This document shows positions 26,509-34,977 of a stretch of DNA of 64,000 nt, in pieces (positions within the stretch are counted from its first letter, which is position 1; each line of letters opens with the position of its first letter). The translations under genes were made by a program, and so were the position numbers. Location of the stretch: contig CASDPB010000047.1 of the NCBI GenBank assembly GCA_949282305.1, forward strand, positions 1-64,000, read 5' to 3'. The DNA is from an uncultured Lentisphaeria bacterium (GTDB lineage: Bacteria; Verrucomicrobiota; Lentisphaeria; Victivallales; UBA1829). The notes under the pieces were generated by a model. The model made no database searches. It was not told the origin of the DNA and saw only the letters and a list, made by a program, of their open reading frames with translations.

Positions 26509-28089
26509 TCACTTCTTGAGCATGGCTTCGGCAATGCGGATTCCGTCCACGGCGGAGGACATGATGCCGCCCGCCATGCCCGCCCCCTCGCCCGCGGCAT
26601 AGAATCCGGCAACGGAAGTCTCCTGCGTCTCCGGATTGCGTTCAAACCGGACCGGGCTGGACACACGGGTTTCCAGCCCGACCACAACGCCGTTGTCAAT
26701 ATAACCGGGAACCACGTTGTCGATATGCTTTATCGCCCGCCGGATTGCACGTTTCGAGCCCTCAGGAAGCAGGGAATCCACACGGAACTTGCGCAGTCCC
26801 AGCCCGTAGGAACCATCATCGGGAAGCTCTCCGACCGTTCCCCGCATGAAATCCTCCGCATTCTGCGCAGGACATGTATAGTCGCCTCCGCCCGCCTCGA
26901 AAGTCTTCCTTTCCAGCAGGTCGAGAAACGCGAACGCCTCCGCGGGGGTTCTGAACTGCGAAAGATCCTGCGCGGTCACAATCGCCGCATTTGCAAAGAA
27001 ACCGTCGCGGTCGGAATTGCTCATGCCGTTTGTGGAAAGACGTCCGGTGTCCGACGTTGCGGGAATCAGTTCGCCGCCGGGACACATGCAGAACGTCGTC
27101 GCGCCGGCGATGGAACCGTTTGCAGAGGGTTTCGACGTGAAGCTGTATTCCGCGCTTCCCAGTGCAGGCGGAGCTTTCCTCATGCCGTAACGGAGACGGT
27201 TGATGAACTCCTGCGGATGCTCAATCCGGCATCCGACCTGAAATCCCTTCAAAGACGCCCGGACTCCCGCGTTCACGAGATTCAGAATGAATTTCCGCGC
27301 GCTGTGTCCGCATGCAGAAACAACCGCGGGAGCTTCCAGCGTTTCGCCGTTTGCAAGAACAACCCCCCGGCAGACATTGTCCTTCACGAGAATCGTCTCG
27401 GCACGGGTGCTCCATCTGAATTCCCCGCCAAGCGCAATGATCTCGTCGCGAATTGCGGAAATCAGCAGGGGGAGTTTGTCGGAACCGATATGCGGATGGC
27501 TGAAATAACCGATCTCGCGGGGAGCGCCGAATTTGATGAAGGTATCAAGGACATAGCCGATGCGCCCGTCGCGGACCCTGGTATAAAGTTTCCCGTCGGA
27601 CCATGTTCCCGCGCCGCCTTCCCCGAACAGGAAGTTGCTCTCTTCGTCCAGCTTGCGCGTGGCGTAAAAGTCGGCAATGTCCTCATGACGGCTGTCCACG
27701 TCCTTGCCGCGTTCCAGAATGACGGGTTTGCATCCCGCCTGCGCAAGAATCAGCGCGCAGAAAAGCCCGGCGGGGCCGGAGCCGATCACCAGCGGATTCA
27801 CAAGTCCGTTTCTGCACTCGAAGTTCGGAGTGCCGTTATCCATTTCAGCCGGTGCCGGAACCAGCGGATAGACCGCCTCCGCGCCATCCTTAATGGTTGC
27901 GACAAGAGAGTAAATCAGTTTCAGTTCCGGCTTATGGCGGGCGTCAATACTGCGCTTGAGAATTTTATATCCGAGAACATCGGAAGCCTTGATTCCGCAC
28001 CGCGTGGCAATGTAACGTTGAAGCTCATGATCAATGGTCGCGGGAAGTCCCTTGACGTTAAGCGTAAGATTTTCCACTGATATTTTCAT
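26509..28089 (-). CDS. FAD-dependent dehydrogenase (COG2509-type)
   Basis: 526 residues. A short N-terminal domain (about 1-95) precedes the FAD-binding motif PLVIGSGPAGLFCALILAQAG. GEGGAGTWSDGKLYTRV and AVVSACGHSARK, with a late FYAAGEGAGMAGGIMSSAVDG, are characteristic of this family of uncharacterised flavoprotein dehydrogenases. Its role is not established. The ATG at 28087-28089 overlaps the stop of the release-factor-like gene (ATGA), and AAGGGA lies seven bases upstream, so the pair is translationally coupled. Confidence 0.88.
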   Translation of the reverse strand: MKISVENLTLNVKGLPATIDHELQRYIATRCGIKASDVLGYKILKRSIDARHKPELKLIYSLVATIKDGAEAVYPLVPAPAEMDNGTPNFECRNGLVNPLVIGSGPAGLFCALILAQAGCKPVILERGKDVDSRHEDIADFYATRKLDEESNFLFGEGGAGTWSDGKLYTRVRDGRIGYVLDTFIKFGAPREIGYFSHPHIGSDKLPLLISAIRDEIIALGGEFRWSTRAETILVKDNVCRGVVLANGETLEAPAVVSACGHSARKFILNLVNAGVRASLKGFQVGCRIEHPQEFINRLRYGMRKAPPALGSAEYSFTSKPSANGSIAGATTFCMCPGGELIPATSDTGRLSTNGMSNSDRDGFFANAAIVTAQDLSQFRTPAEAFAFLDLLERKTFEAGGGDYTCPAQNAEDFMRGTVGELPDDGSYGLGLRKFRVDSLLPEGSKRAIRRAIKHIDNVVPGYIDNGVVVGLETRVSSPVRFERNPETQETSVAGFYAAGEGAGMAGGIMSSAVDGIRIAEAMLKK

Positions 28090-28589
28090 TTGTTTCCCTT
28101 GAGCGGAGCGAGTCCGGCGGCAGTTCTCTTCCGATTGAGCTCCTGCCACAGATCCGCATCCCTGAATATGATTTTAACAAGTCTGGATGGACTGACTCCA
28201 TACCGTTCCGCAGTCATCCTGACGTCCCACGCATCCAGAGCCAGGTAATCCACCAGCACGGCAAGCCACGGAGCATAAGCACGGATGTTATTGAGGGAAG
28301 GAATGTAAAACGGGTCGGCGACGGGACAATCTCCGTCAACTTCGCAACGGACAGTCATTGCAATGCGGAGCCGCAGTTTCTTCAGCGCGTTGGAACGGTT
28401 CTGCATCTGGCTCCGGCTTCCCGACTCGGAAACGGAAACGCCGCTGGGGACATGAACAAGCCTGACTGCGGAAGAGGTCTTATTGACCTTCTGTCCGCCG
28501 TTCCCCGAGGCTTTATGAAAATCCTGCACGCATTCGCGCAACAGGTGTTCATCATCTTCTTCGAGCCAGCTTTTTCGCAATGTATTCAT
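28086..28589 (-). CDS. Peptide chain release factor-like protein (GGQ domain)
   Basis: 167 residues. The RF-1 catalytic domain has ASGNGGQKVNKTSSAVRLVHVPSGV with GGQ at 31-33; GGQ triggers peptidyl-tRNA hydrolysis on the ribosome. The codon-recognition domain of RF1/RF2 is absent, so it is a short rescue-type factor (RF-H or ArfB-like), and the C-terminal half (LDAWDVRMTAERYGVSPSRLVKII) looks like a small helical domain. Probably a ribosome rescue or specialised release factor. Coupled with the FAD dehydrogenase by an ATGA overlap. Confidence 0.85.
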   Translation of the reverse strand: MNTLRKSWLEEDDEHLLRECVQDFHKASGNGGQKVNKTSSAVRLVHVPSGVSVSESGSRSQMQNRSNALKKLRLRIAMTVRCEVDGDCPVADPFYIPSLNNIRAYAPWLAVLVDYLALDAWDVRMTAERYGVSPSRLVKIIFRDADLWQELNRKRTAAGLAPLKGNK

Positions 28590-28628
28590 CTTTTATCCTG
28601 ATAGAAGGGTATAAATTTAATTCCCAAT

Positions 28629-28656
28629 TTGATTTATTCAAGTATGAAGTTATATT
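28629..28656 (+). promoter_or_regulatory. Candidate promoter of the BI-1 gene
   Basis: TTGATT and TATATT with a 16-base spacer, leaving an untranslated leader of about 100 bases. Confidence 0.5.
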
Positions 28657-28674
28657 TTCTCCATGAATAATGAA

Positions 28675-28717
28675 ACCGGAAGAAAAATCCGGGTTCTGTC
28701 AGCGGGTGAAAACCCGG
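28675..28717 (+). promoter_or_regulatory. Leader with two mutually exclusive hairpins
   Basis: CCGGA (28676-28680) can pair with TCCGG (28688-28692), or CCGGGTT (28689-28695) can pair with AACCCGG (28711-28717). The two stems share bases, so only one can form. The element lies in the BI-1 leader. It matches no riboswitch class I recognise. Confidence 0.4.
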
Positions 28718-28760
28718 CAGTCATGATGGGTAATCAAGAACAAAAGAAGGAGTTTCATCT

Positions 28761-29462
28761 ATGTATGAGGAAAACTATCAGGTTGGAAGCCGTACATCCT
28801 CAGCGCTGGCGGCTTGTCTCGCAAATGTGTATTGGTGGATGACGTTTGCGCTGCTGGTCAGCGGCGTCACGGCATGGGCGGTGGGCACATCCGCCGAACT
28901 CAGCAGACTCATATTCCAGAACAAAGGACTTTTCCTGATCCTGCTTTTAGCGGAACTCGGTCTGGTGATGTGGATCTCGGCGGGCATCAACAAAATGCAG
29001 GCGTCGACTGCAACTGCGCTGTTCATCGCATACTCAGTGCTGAACGGAATTACTCTGTCGTTCATTTTCATCGCATATTCGATCGGGTCGATCGCAGCGA
29101 CATTCGCCGTGACTGCCGGCACGTTCGGTGTCATGGCGCTCATCGGCACCATGACGAAAAAGGATCTGACCAGCATGGGGAACCTGCTCTTCATGGCATT
29201 GATCGGACTCATCATCGCTTCGATCGTGAACATGTTCTGGGCAAATTCAACGCTCTACTGGATCGTAACTTATGTAGGCGTCCTGATCTTCGTCGGTCTG
29301 ACTGCCTATGATGCGCAGAAGATCAAACAGATGTATCTTACGGCGGGAACCGATGATTCCGAAACCGTCAGGAAGATCGCGGTCCTCGGCGCGCTGACGC
29401 TGTATCTGGACTTCATCAATCTTTTCCTCTACCTTCTCCGCATTTTCGGCAGAAGAGATTAA
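28761..29462 (+). CDS. Bax inhibitor-1 / YccA family membrane protein
   Basis: 233 residues with seven membrane helices. The BI-1 family is indicated by VYWWMTFALLVSGVTAWAVG near the start, the AYSVLNGITLSFIF helix, FAVTAGTFGVMALIG, VGLTAYDAQKIKQMY and the closing ALTLYLDFINLFLYLLRIFG, which contains conserved acidic residues. Bacterial members (YccA, YbhL, YetJ) are inner-membrane proteins; YetJ leaks calcium in a pH-dependent way, and YccA modulates FtsH. AAGGAG precedes the ATG. Confidence 0.93.
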   Translation: MYEENYQVGSRTSSALAACLANVYWWMTFALLVSGVTAWAVGTSAELSRLIFQNKGLFLILLLAELGLVMWISAGINKMQASTATALFIAYSVLNGITLSFIFIAYSIGSIAATFAVTAGTFGVMALIGTMTKKDLTSMGNLLFMALIGLIIASIVNMFWANSTLYWIVTYVGVLIFVGLTAYDAQKIKQMYLTAGTDDSETVRKIAVLGALTLYLDFINLFLYLLRIFGRRD

Positions 29463-29483
29463 CCGCCGGAAAAGCAATGGCAG

Positions 29484-29520
29484 CAGCCCTTCGTCACAAC
29501 GGCGGAGGGCTGTTTTATTT
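29484..29520 (+). terminator. Rho-independent terminator of the BI-1 gene
   Basis: CAGCCCT (29484-29490) pairs with AGGGCTG (29506-29512), followed by TTTTATTT. Confidence 0.8.
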
Positions 29521-30471
29521 TGCGGCACTGGATGGACACGAATCCGTGTCTTCCGCGGAAAAGCCACTGAAATTGATGATCGGGAACCACGGAATCCACG
29601 CATTCTCCGCATGATTCAGAAGCCCGATCTGGAAAGCGCCGCCGCCTGATGTATTGAAAATGCCCACTTGAAAGGAAAAATCCCGGCGCCGATTGTTGAT
29701 GTTGGTTCCGCCGATTTGTGCGACAAAACTTCCGGACTCAGGTACTGCCGCGGATTCCGCTTTCTTGTTCCGATTCAACTTCGCTTCGCCGATCGAGTTC
29801 ATGAATCCAATCTGCAATCCACAATATGCTGCCCCCTCATTTTCAAAAGCGATGCTCAAACCGCCGCCCCTCCCGGAAGTTACATTTCTGAATGCACTGA
29901 TTTGAATGCCATAAGCATCCGCGGCACGGTTCAGGGCGGAAACCATCAATCCGTAAGAATCATGCACACGTCCATTCAATCCGGTAAACATGCCGTAAAT
30001 ATTTTTTCCCCGATAAGATTCAAAAAGGAAACTGTTCGCCCACCCGCCGACGAAGTGTTCCTGCGGAGTGCCAATGATTGTAATCCCGATCAATCCATCA
30101 TAGACGGTAAGTTTGTTTCCATGCAGTACGGAAGTGGAGACTGGAATGCCAAGCGCAATGTTGGAAGCAATGTTCACTCCGAAAAGACTCAATGTCGATT
30201 GTTTCTGCTTACGCGGCACGACCTCAATCTGCAACTCATCAGGATCATCCGCCTGGTCCTGTTTGATCTTTGATGTGGAAACAGCGCAGTCGGATTTCTG
30301 CTTTTCCGGATCAATATTGCACTCCTTCTGTTTCTGCCCGCTGTCCAACGCCTTTTTTTCCTGTTCTATCCGCTGTTTCTCCTTTTCAATTGCTGTTTTA
30401 TCCTGTTCTCCCGCAAGACAGGATAAAACAACTCCGACAGCATACAGCGCAATCAGCACTCCCTTTTTCAT
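29515..30471 (-). CDS. Secreted surface-repeat protein (LA_2272-like)
   Basis: 318 residues. An N-terminal signal (MKKGVLIALYAVGVVLSCLAGE) may be a lipoprotein signal with Cys18, though the box is imperfect. Residues 23-95 are highly charged and Lys/Glu/Gln-rich. The rest contains repeated short glycine-rich strands such as YGLMVSALNRAADAYGIQISAFRN, CGLQIGFMNSIGEAKLN and FQVGIFNTSGGGAFQIGLLNHAEN. Such G-x-Q-(I/V)-(G/S)-x-x-N repeats are seen in LA_2272-type surface proteins and suggest a beta-rich outer-membrane or surface protein. Function unknown. Confidence 0.7.
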   Translation of the reverse strand: MKKGVLIALYAVGVVLSCLAGEQDKTAIEKEKQRIEQEKKALDSGQKQKECNIDPEKQKSDCAVSTSKIKQDQADDPDELQIEVVPRKQKQSTLSLFGVNIASNIALGIPVSTSVLHGNKLTVYDGLIGITIIGTPQEHFVGGWANSFLFESYRGKNIYGMFTGLNGRVHDSYGLMVSALNRAADAYGIQISAFRNVTSGRGGGLSIAFENEGAAYCGLQIGFMNSIGEAKLNRNKKAESAAVPESGSFVAQIGGTNINNRRRDFSFQVGIFNTSGGGAFQIGLLNHAENAWIPWFPIINFSGFSAEDTDSCPSSAAK

Positions 30472-30508
30472 AAATCCCTTCCCCTCTCATTGTTAATTAT
30501 CACCATCT

Positions 30509-31543
30509 TCAGATTACGCACAGCGGGCCGGGCACTTTGACGTCCTCGCCGAGCAGATAAGCCAGCTTTCCGCTTTCGGGATCATATCGGAAAAAAGTCA
30601 CGTTTCCGGAAAGTTCGTTGCATACGGCAACCCTGCATCCGCACGGAAGAAAATTAAAATCGCGCGGTCCGTTTCCGCAGCTGCTGACAATATCATAGAG
30701 AGTCAGCGAAGCATCCGGAGCCACATGGTAGCAGGCAATGGAATCATACCCCCGGTTGCTGACGAGCAGATGTTTCCCGTTCGGGGAGAGCCTCAGCGCC
30801 GCAACTTTCGTCTCCCCCTCGAATTTCAGATCCGCCGGAAGCGTCGACAATGTGGAAACATGCTTCAAGGTTCCATCGGCGTATTCCAGAACGGATACCG
30901 TATTGTCCACCTCGTTCGCGAGCCATGCGTGTCTGCCGTCCGGAGCAAAAAGGATATGCCGCGGTCCCGAACCGGCAATTCCGCGATACCGGAACGCCGG
31001 CGTGTTCTCAATCCCCTTTTCCGGCGAAAAACGGAACAGCAGGACTTCATCCAGCCCGAGATCCACCAGGCACAGGAAATTGCAGTCCGGCGTGAAACGG
31101 ACACAGTGGGCATGGGTATGCTCCTGGCGTCTCCTGTTCGGACCGAGTTTGCCGGAATACGCGATCATGCGTCCCTCGCTGGTGAAAGAACCGTTTTCCA
31201 GCTTGAACTCATTCAGATTGCCGCTGATGTAATTGGCGCAGTAAAGATAGCGGCACGCGGGATCAGTCGTAATGTGGCAGCTTGACTCCGCGTGCGTTTC
31301 TACATTATTCATAAAAACCAGAGTCGAGTCATCGGAAAGGTCATAAGACGCGACTTTGTTGACCGTTCCCTCCTTATATACGGCATACAGATAGCGCCGT
31401 TTCGGGGAATAAGCCAGATAGGAAGCGCCCCTCAGCGGAGTGAAAAACACCTGTTCGCAGGTATGGTCGTCATTCTGACCGTAGCCGTAAATGCCTCCGT
31501 TTTTCTCCTGAGAGCGCGCCGCGATATAAAAAATCTGATCCAT
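30509..31543 (-). CDS. Lactonase-family beta-propeller protein
   Basis: 344 residues, seven-bladed propeller of the PF10282 lactonase family (6-phosphogluconolactonase YbhE type). Repeated blade motifs include YLAYSPKRRYLYAVYKEG, CRYLYCANYISGNLNEF, HAHCVRFTPDCNFLCLVDLG, GPRHILFAPDGRHAWLANEVDNTVSV and ALRLSPNGKHLLVSNRGYDSIACY. Probably hydrolyses 6-phosphogluconolactone, but other lactones are possible. It has no signal peptide. The ATG at 31543 is preferred over a TTG four codons earlier. Confidence 0.88.
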   Translation of the reverse strand: MDQIFYIAARSQEKNGGIYGYGQNDDHTCEQVFFTPLRGASYLAYSPKRRYLYAVYKEGTVNKVASYDLSDDSTLVFMNNVETHAESSCHITTDPACRYLYCANYISGNLNEFKLENGSFTSEGRMIAYSGKLGPNRRRQEHTHAHCVRFTPDCNFLCLVDLGLDEVLLFRFSPEKGIENTPAFRYRGIAGSGPRHILFAPDGRHAWLANEVDNTVSVLEYADGTLKHVSTLSTLPADLKFEGETKVAALRLSPNGKHLLVSNRGYDSIACYHVAPDASLTLYDIVSSCGNGPRDFNFLPCGCRVAVCNELSGNVTFFRYDPESGKLAYLLGEDVKVPGPLCVI

Positions 31544-31640
31544 AAGATGCCCCAATCTTCAAGTTTGCTGTTGTTCTCCCCTGTATTGTATCACCCTCAT
31601 CCGCAAAATGCCAGCTTCAAAAAAGAATAAAATCGGGAAA

Positions 31641-31684
31641 CAAGTGCAAAAACACTTGAATTTATTTGAAAATTCCGCTATTTA
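31641..31684 (+). promoter_or_regulatory. recCBD promoter overlapped by a palindrome
   Basis: TTGAAT (31656-31661) and TATTTA (31679-31684) are spaced by 17 bases. The palindrome CAAGTG-N6-CACTTG (31641-31658) covers the -35 box and could be an operator. Confidence 0.5.
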
Positions 31685-31716
31685 TACCGGAACAGAATCA
31701 AACGCCGGGAATGAAG

Positions 31717-34700
31717 ATGGGATTTTATCTTTACACAGGAAACAAGTTGGAAAAACTCGCGGAGCTCTTCCGGGAAGAGGTCTACGCGCAGCAGACGGAC
31801 GAGGCGGCATGGCTGACGCCGGAAACGGTCGTGATCCAGACGCAGGGCATGGCGGCATGGCTCAAGCTGGAAGTTGCGAAATCGGTTCCGCTGGCGGCGA
31901 ATCTGAACTTCCCGTTCCTGAATAAATTCATTGAATCGGTACTGGAAAAAGCCTTTCCCGATTTTCACAAATCGTTGCGGCATCTCTCGAAAGAAGTGAT
32001 GGCATGGCGTATTTTCCATATATTTTCGGATCATCTTCAGGCATTCCCCGAACTCACTGGTTATTTTTCGCGCGATACGGGAGAACCGGATCTGAAAAAA
32101 TACCAGCTTGCAGTCAAAGTCGCCGAACTGTTCGACCAATACCAGATTTATCACGGCGACATGCTCGACGGGTGGAGGCGGAACGGCGGAAACGGCTGGC
32201 AGGAGCGTCTTTATCTGGAACTCGCGGGAAGCGGAAAAAGCATAGACCGTTATTTCAACGACTTTCTTTCCCTGAAGACAATTCCGGAGGATGCCGCGCC
32301 GAAGCGGATCTCCGTCTTCGGCATCAGCGCAATGGCGCCGGTGTTTCTTCAGTTCTTCGTCAAACTTTCGGAATTCCGCGACGTTCACTTCTTCTATCTG
32401 AATCCCTGCGCCGGCTACTGGAGTGAAATTCTCAGCAGCCGTCAGGCGGGCAGGATCGCGAAAAAAACGGGAATCGAACGGGAATCGCTGATGGACGGCA
32501 ATCCTCTGCTCGCCTCCATGGGCACGCAGGGACGCGATTTCTTCCGTCTGATGATGGAACTGCCGGAACTGAATGTGACCCGGGAAATCACCTGCTTTGA
32601 ACCGTTCCGGGAAGAAAGTTACACGATGCTGACCGCGCTGCAGCAGGACATTCTGGACAATACGGCAAGGGGACGCGGCATAAAAAACGATTTTGCGGAA
32701 CCGCCCCTCCCCGCGGCGTCGGACGACCGTTCCATTACAGTTCACAACTGCCACAGTCCGCTGCGTGAAGTCGAAGTTCTGCACGACCGGCTGATGGCGC
32801 TGCTTCAGGACCGTTCCATCCAGCCGCACGACATCATTGTGATGGCGCCGGACATCTCCGCATACGAACCGTATGTCAACGCGGTTTTCGGAACCGGAGC
32901 ACTCCGGAACTGTTATGCGTTTTCCGACCGCAGCATCAGAAACAGCAACCGGACCGCGGCTGTATTCCTTTCCCTCCTCAAACTCTGGAAAAGCAAGTAT
33001 GAGGTCTCCGCCGTATTCGACCTCCTGGAACACCCCGCGCTCCGAAACAAATGGAATCTGGAAACAGCAGATCTCAGCCGTCTGCGCCAATGGACGGCGA
33101 AGGCGGGAATCCGCTGGGGCGTCAATGCGGAAAACCGCGAGGAACTCTGTTCCGTCGGTTTCGAGGAATATTCATGGGAACAGGGGCTGGACCGTCTTCT
33201 GCTCGGGTATGCGGTTCTCCGCGACGAGGCGGAACAGGGACGGGAGGAGATTATCTCCCTGGATGCCGCGGAAGGCGGAGATGCGGAAATTCTGGGGGCG
33301 TTCATCCAGTTTGCCCAGGCGCTTTTTTCTCTGCGGGAACAGTTCGGAAGAAAGCGGACGCTTGCCGAATGGTGCGAACTGCTCAACGGCATTCTCGACG
33401 AATTTTTCCTCAACGACAATGAGTTCTATCTGGAACTCGCCGCCATTCGCGGCACGCTCGGCAAATTCGCAAACTATGCAGCGCAGCTGGAACTGCGGGA
33501 AACGCTTTCTCCGGAACTGATTCTGCATCTTCTGGAAAACGGCTTCGGAGAGTTGAATGCCTCCGAACCGTTCCTGCGGGGAAGAATCACCTTCTGCTCG
33601 CTGATCCCGATGCGGAGCATTCCCATGAAAGTCGTGGCGATTCTCGGATTGAACGACGGAGCGTTTCCACGCAGGGACATTACGCCGGGATTCAACCTCA
33701 TCACAAAGGAAATGCGCCGGCTCGACCGTTCCCCGAACCTGGAAGACCGTTACCTGTTTCTGGAATCCATTCTTGCAGCAAGGGAACGGCTCCTCTTTTT
33801 CTACCGGGGCAGAAACAACCGGGGAGACGATGAGTTTCCCCCCGCCGTTCCGCTGGGAGAGCTGATCGACTGTCTGCTGTCGGCATTTGAAATCGACCGG
33901 AAACGCATTGAAACCGAACACAGGCTTCAGGCATTCGATTTCGATTATTTCAACGGAAAAGACCCCGAAAAACACTCCTTTTCCGAATCCGATTTCAAAG
34001 CGGCAAAAGCATTGGCGGAAACAAGCCGCGGAGTTGAAGACCCGCCACGGTTGCTGGAGCGTCTGACCCCCCGGGAAGCACCACCCCTGCCGGACTCCCT
34101 CCCCTTGCGCGAACTGGAGGATTTTTTCTGCGCTCCCCAGGCTTATTATCTCAAAAACATGGCGGGGCTGTATCTCGGGGAGCTCAGCTCTTCCCCGGAG
34201 GAACAGGAGGACGACGAACCGCTCGCACTGGACGCGCTGGATGCTTACAGGCTCGGACAGGACGTCGGGCAATGGACGCAGTCCGGCATTCCATTGGAGG
34301 AACAGTATCATATTTTAAGCAGAACAAACCGTCTGCCGGTCAGTTCGCTCGGCAGGAAGACCTTCCGCTCCGCAGTGGAAAAAATTCAAACCCTGCCGGA
34401 GAAATGGCGGCGGCTTTTGGAATCCTCGAAGCCGGTCCCGATGAAAGTCCGGTCGGGACAGACCGAACTCACGGGAGAAATTCCACTCGCCGGGGACGGA
34501 GTCACATATTTCCACTGCCGTTATACGGACTTCAACGGCGGCGACGCAGTCCGCTGGTATCTGCGCCATCTGCTTCTCTCCGCGTGCAGAGGAACGGAAG
34601 CGCGGTCTTTTGCGTGGGATCAGAAAGAACGGCGCATCTTGCAGTTGAACGAAATGGAGAGCGCGGAAGCCTCGGAACGACTCGCGGAACTGCTGGAGCT

Positions 34701-34977
34701 CTACCGCAGGGGACAGACCCAGGTTCTGCCGTTTTTCAAAGAAGCCGCGTTCGCGTATGCGTCGAATAACGGAAATCTCAATCTTGCGCGGAAGGCGTTT
34801 TACACGGTCATTCCCCAGCGCGGCATTTCTTTCGGAGACTGCGCAAACGACAGGGCGGTTGCACTGCTGTTCGCTCCGTCCGATTTCGATTCGCCGGAAT
34901 TCACGGCGGAATTCGCGGCGCTTGCCCGGACGGTCTTCCGCCCGTTCCTGCTTCAGGAGGTGAAGTATGAATCCTGA
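31717..34977 (+). CDS. recC: Exodeoxyribonuclease V gamma subunit
   Basis: 1086 residues. The N-terminus (MGFYLYTGNKLEKLAELF ... VIQTQGMAAWLKLEVA) and segments such as FSDRSIRNSNRTAAVFLSLL, ILGLNDGAFPRRDITPGFNLI and LPLRELEDFFCAPQAYYLKN are typical of RecC, which splits DNA ends and reads Chi in the RecBCD repair enzyme. RecC resembles a helicase but lacks ATPase motifs, as here. A second possible start lies two codons earlier. Followed by recB with an 11-base overlap. Confidence 0.92.
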   Translation: MGFYLYTGNKLEKLAELFREEVYAQQTDEAAWLTPETVVIQTQGMAAWLKLEVAKSVPLAANLNFPFLNKFIESVLEKAFPDFHKSLRHLSKEVMAWRIFHIFSDHLQAFPELTGYFSRDTGEPDLKKYQLAVKVAELFDQYQIYHGDMLDGWRRNGGNGWQERLYLELAGSGKSIDRYFNDFLSLKTIPEDAAPKRISVFGISAMAPVFLQFFVKLSEFRDVHFFYLNPCAGYWSEILSSRQAGRIAKKTGIERESLMDGNPLLASMGTQGRDFFRLMMELPELNVTREITCFEPFREESYTMLTALQQDILDNTARGRGIKNDFAEPPLPAASDDRSITVHNCHSPLREVEVLHDRLMALLQDRSIQPHDIIVMAPDISAYEPYVNAVFGTGALRNCYAFSDRSIRNSNRTAAVFLSLLKLWKSKYEVSAVFDLLEHPALRNKWNLETADLSRLRQWTAKAGIRWGVNAENREELCSVGFEEYSWEQGLDRLLLGYAVLRDEAEQGREEIISLDAAEGGDAEILGAFIQFAQALFSLREQFGRKRTLAEWCELLNGILDEFFLNDNEFYLELAAIRGTLGKFANYAAQLELRETLSPELILHLLENGFGELNASEPFLRGRITFCSLIPMRSIPMKVVAILGLNDGAFPRRDITPGFNLITKEMRRLDRSPNLEDRYLFLESILAARERLLFFYRGRNNRGDDEFPPAVPLGELIDCLLSAFEIDRKRIETEHRLQAFDFDYFNGKDPEKHSFSESDFKAAKALAETSRGVEDPPRLLERLTPREAPPLPDSLPLRELEDFFCAPQAYYLKNMAGLYLGELSSSPEEQEDDEPLALDALDAYRLGQDVGQWTQSGIPLEEQYHILSRTNRLPVSSLGRKTFRSAVEKIQTLPEKWRRLLESSKPVPMKVRSGQTELTGEIPLAGDGVTYFHCRYTDFNGGDAVRWYLRHLLLSACRGTEARSFAWDQKERRILQLNEMESAEASERLAELLELYRRGQTQVLPFFKEAAFAYASNNGNLNLARKAFYTVIPQRGISFGDCANDRAVALLFAPSDFDSPEFTAEFAALARTVFRPFLLQEVKYES

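Noticed and set aside
28680-28740. Known riboswitch before the BI-1 gene
   Set aside because: No match by eye to the conserved cores of common classes (TPP, SAM, cobalamin, yybP-ykoY, fluoride, c-di-GMP).
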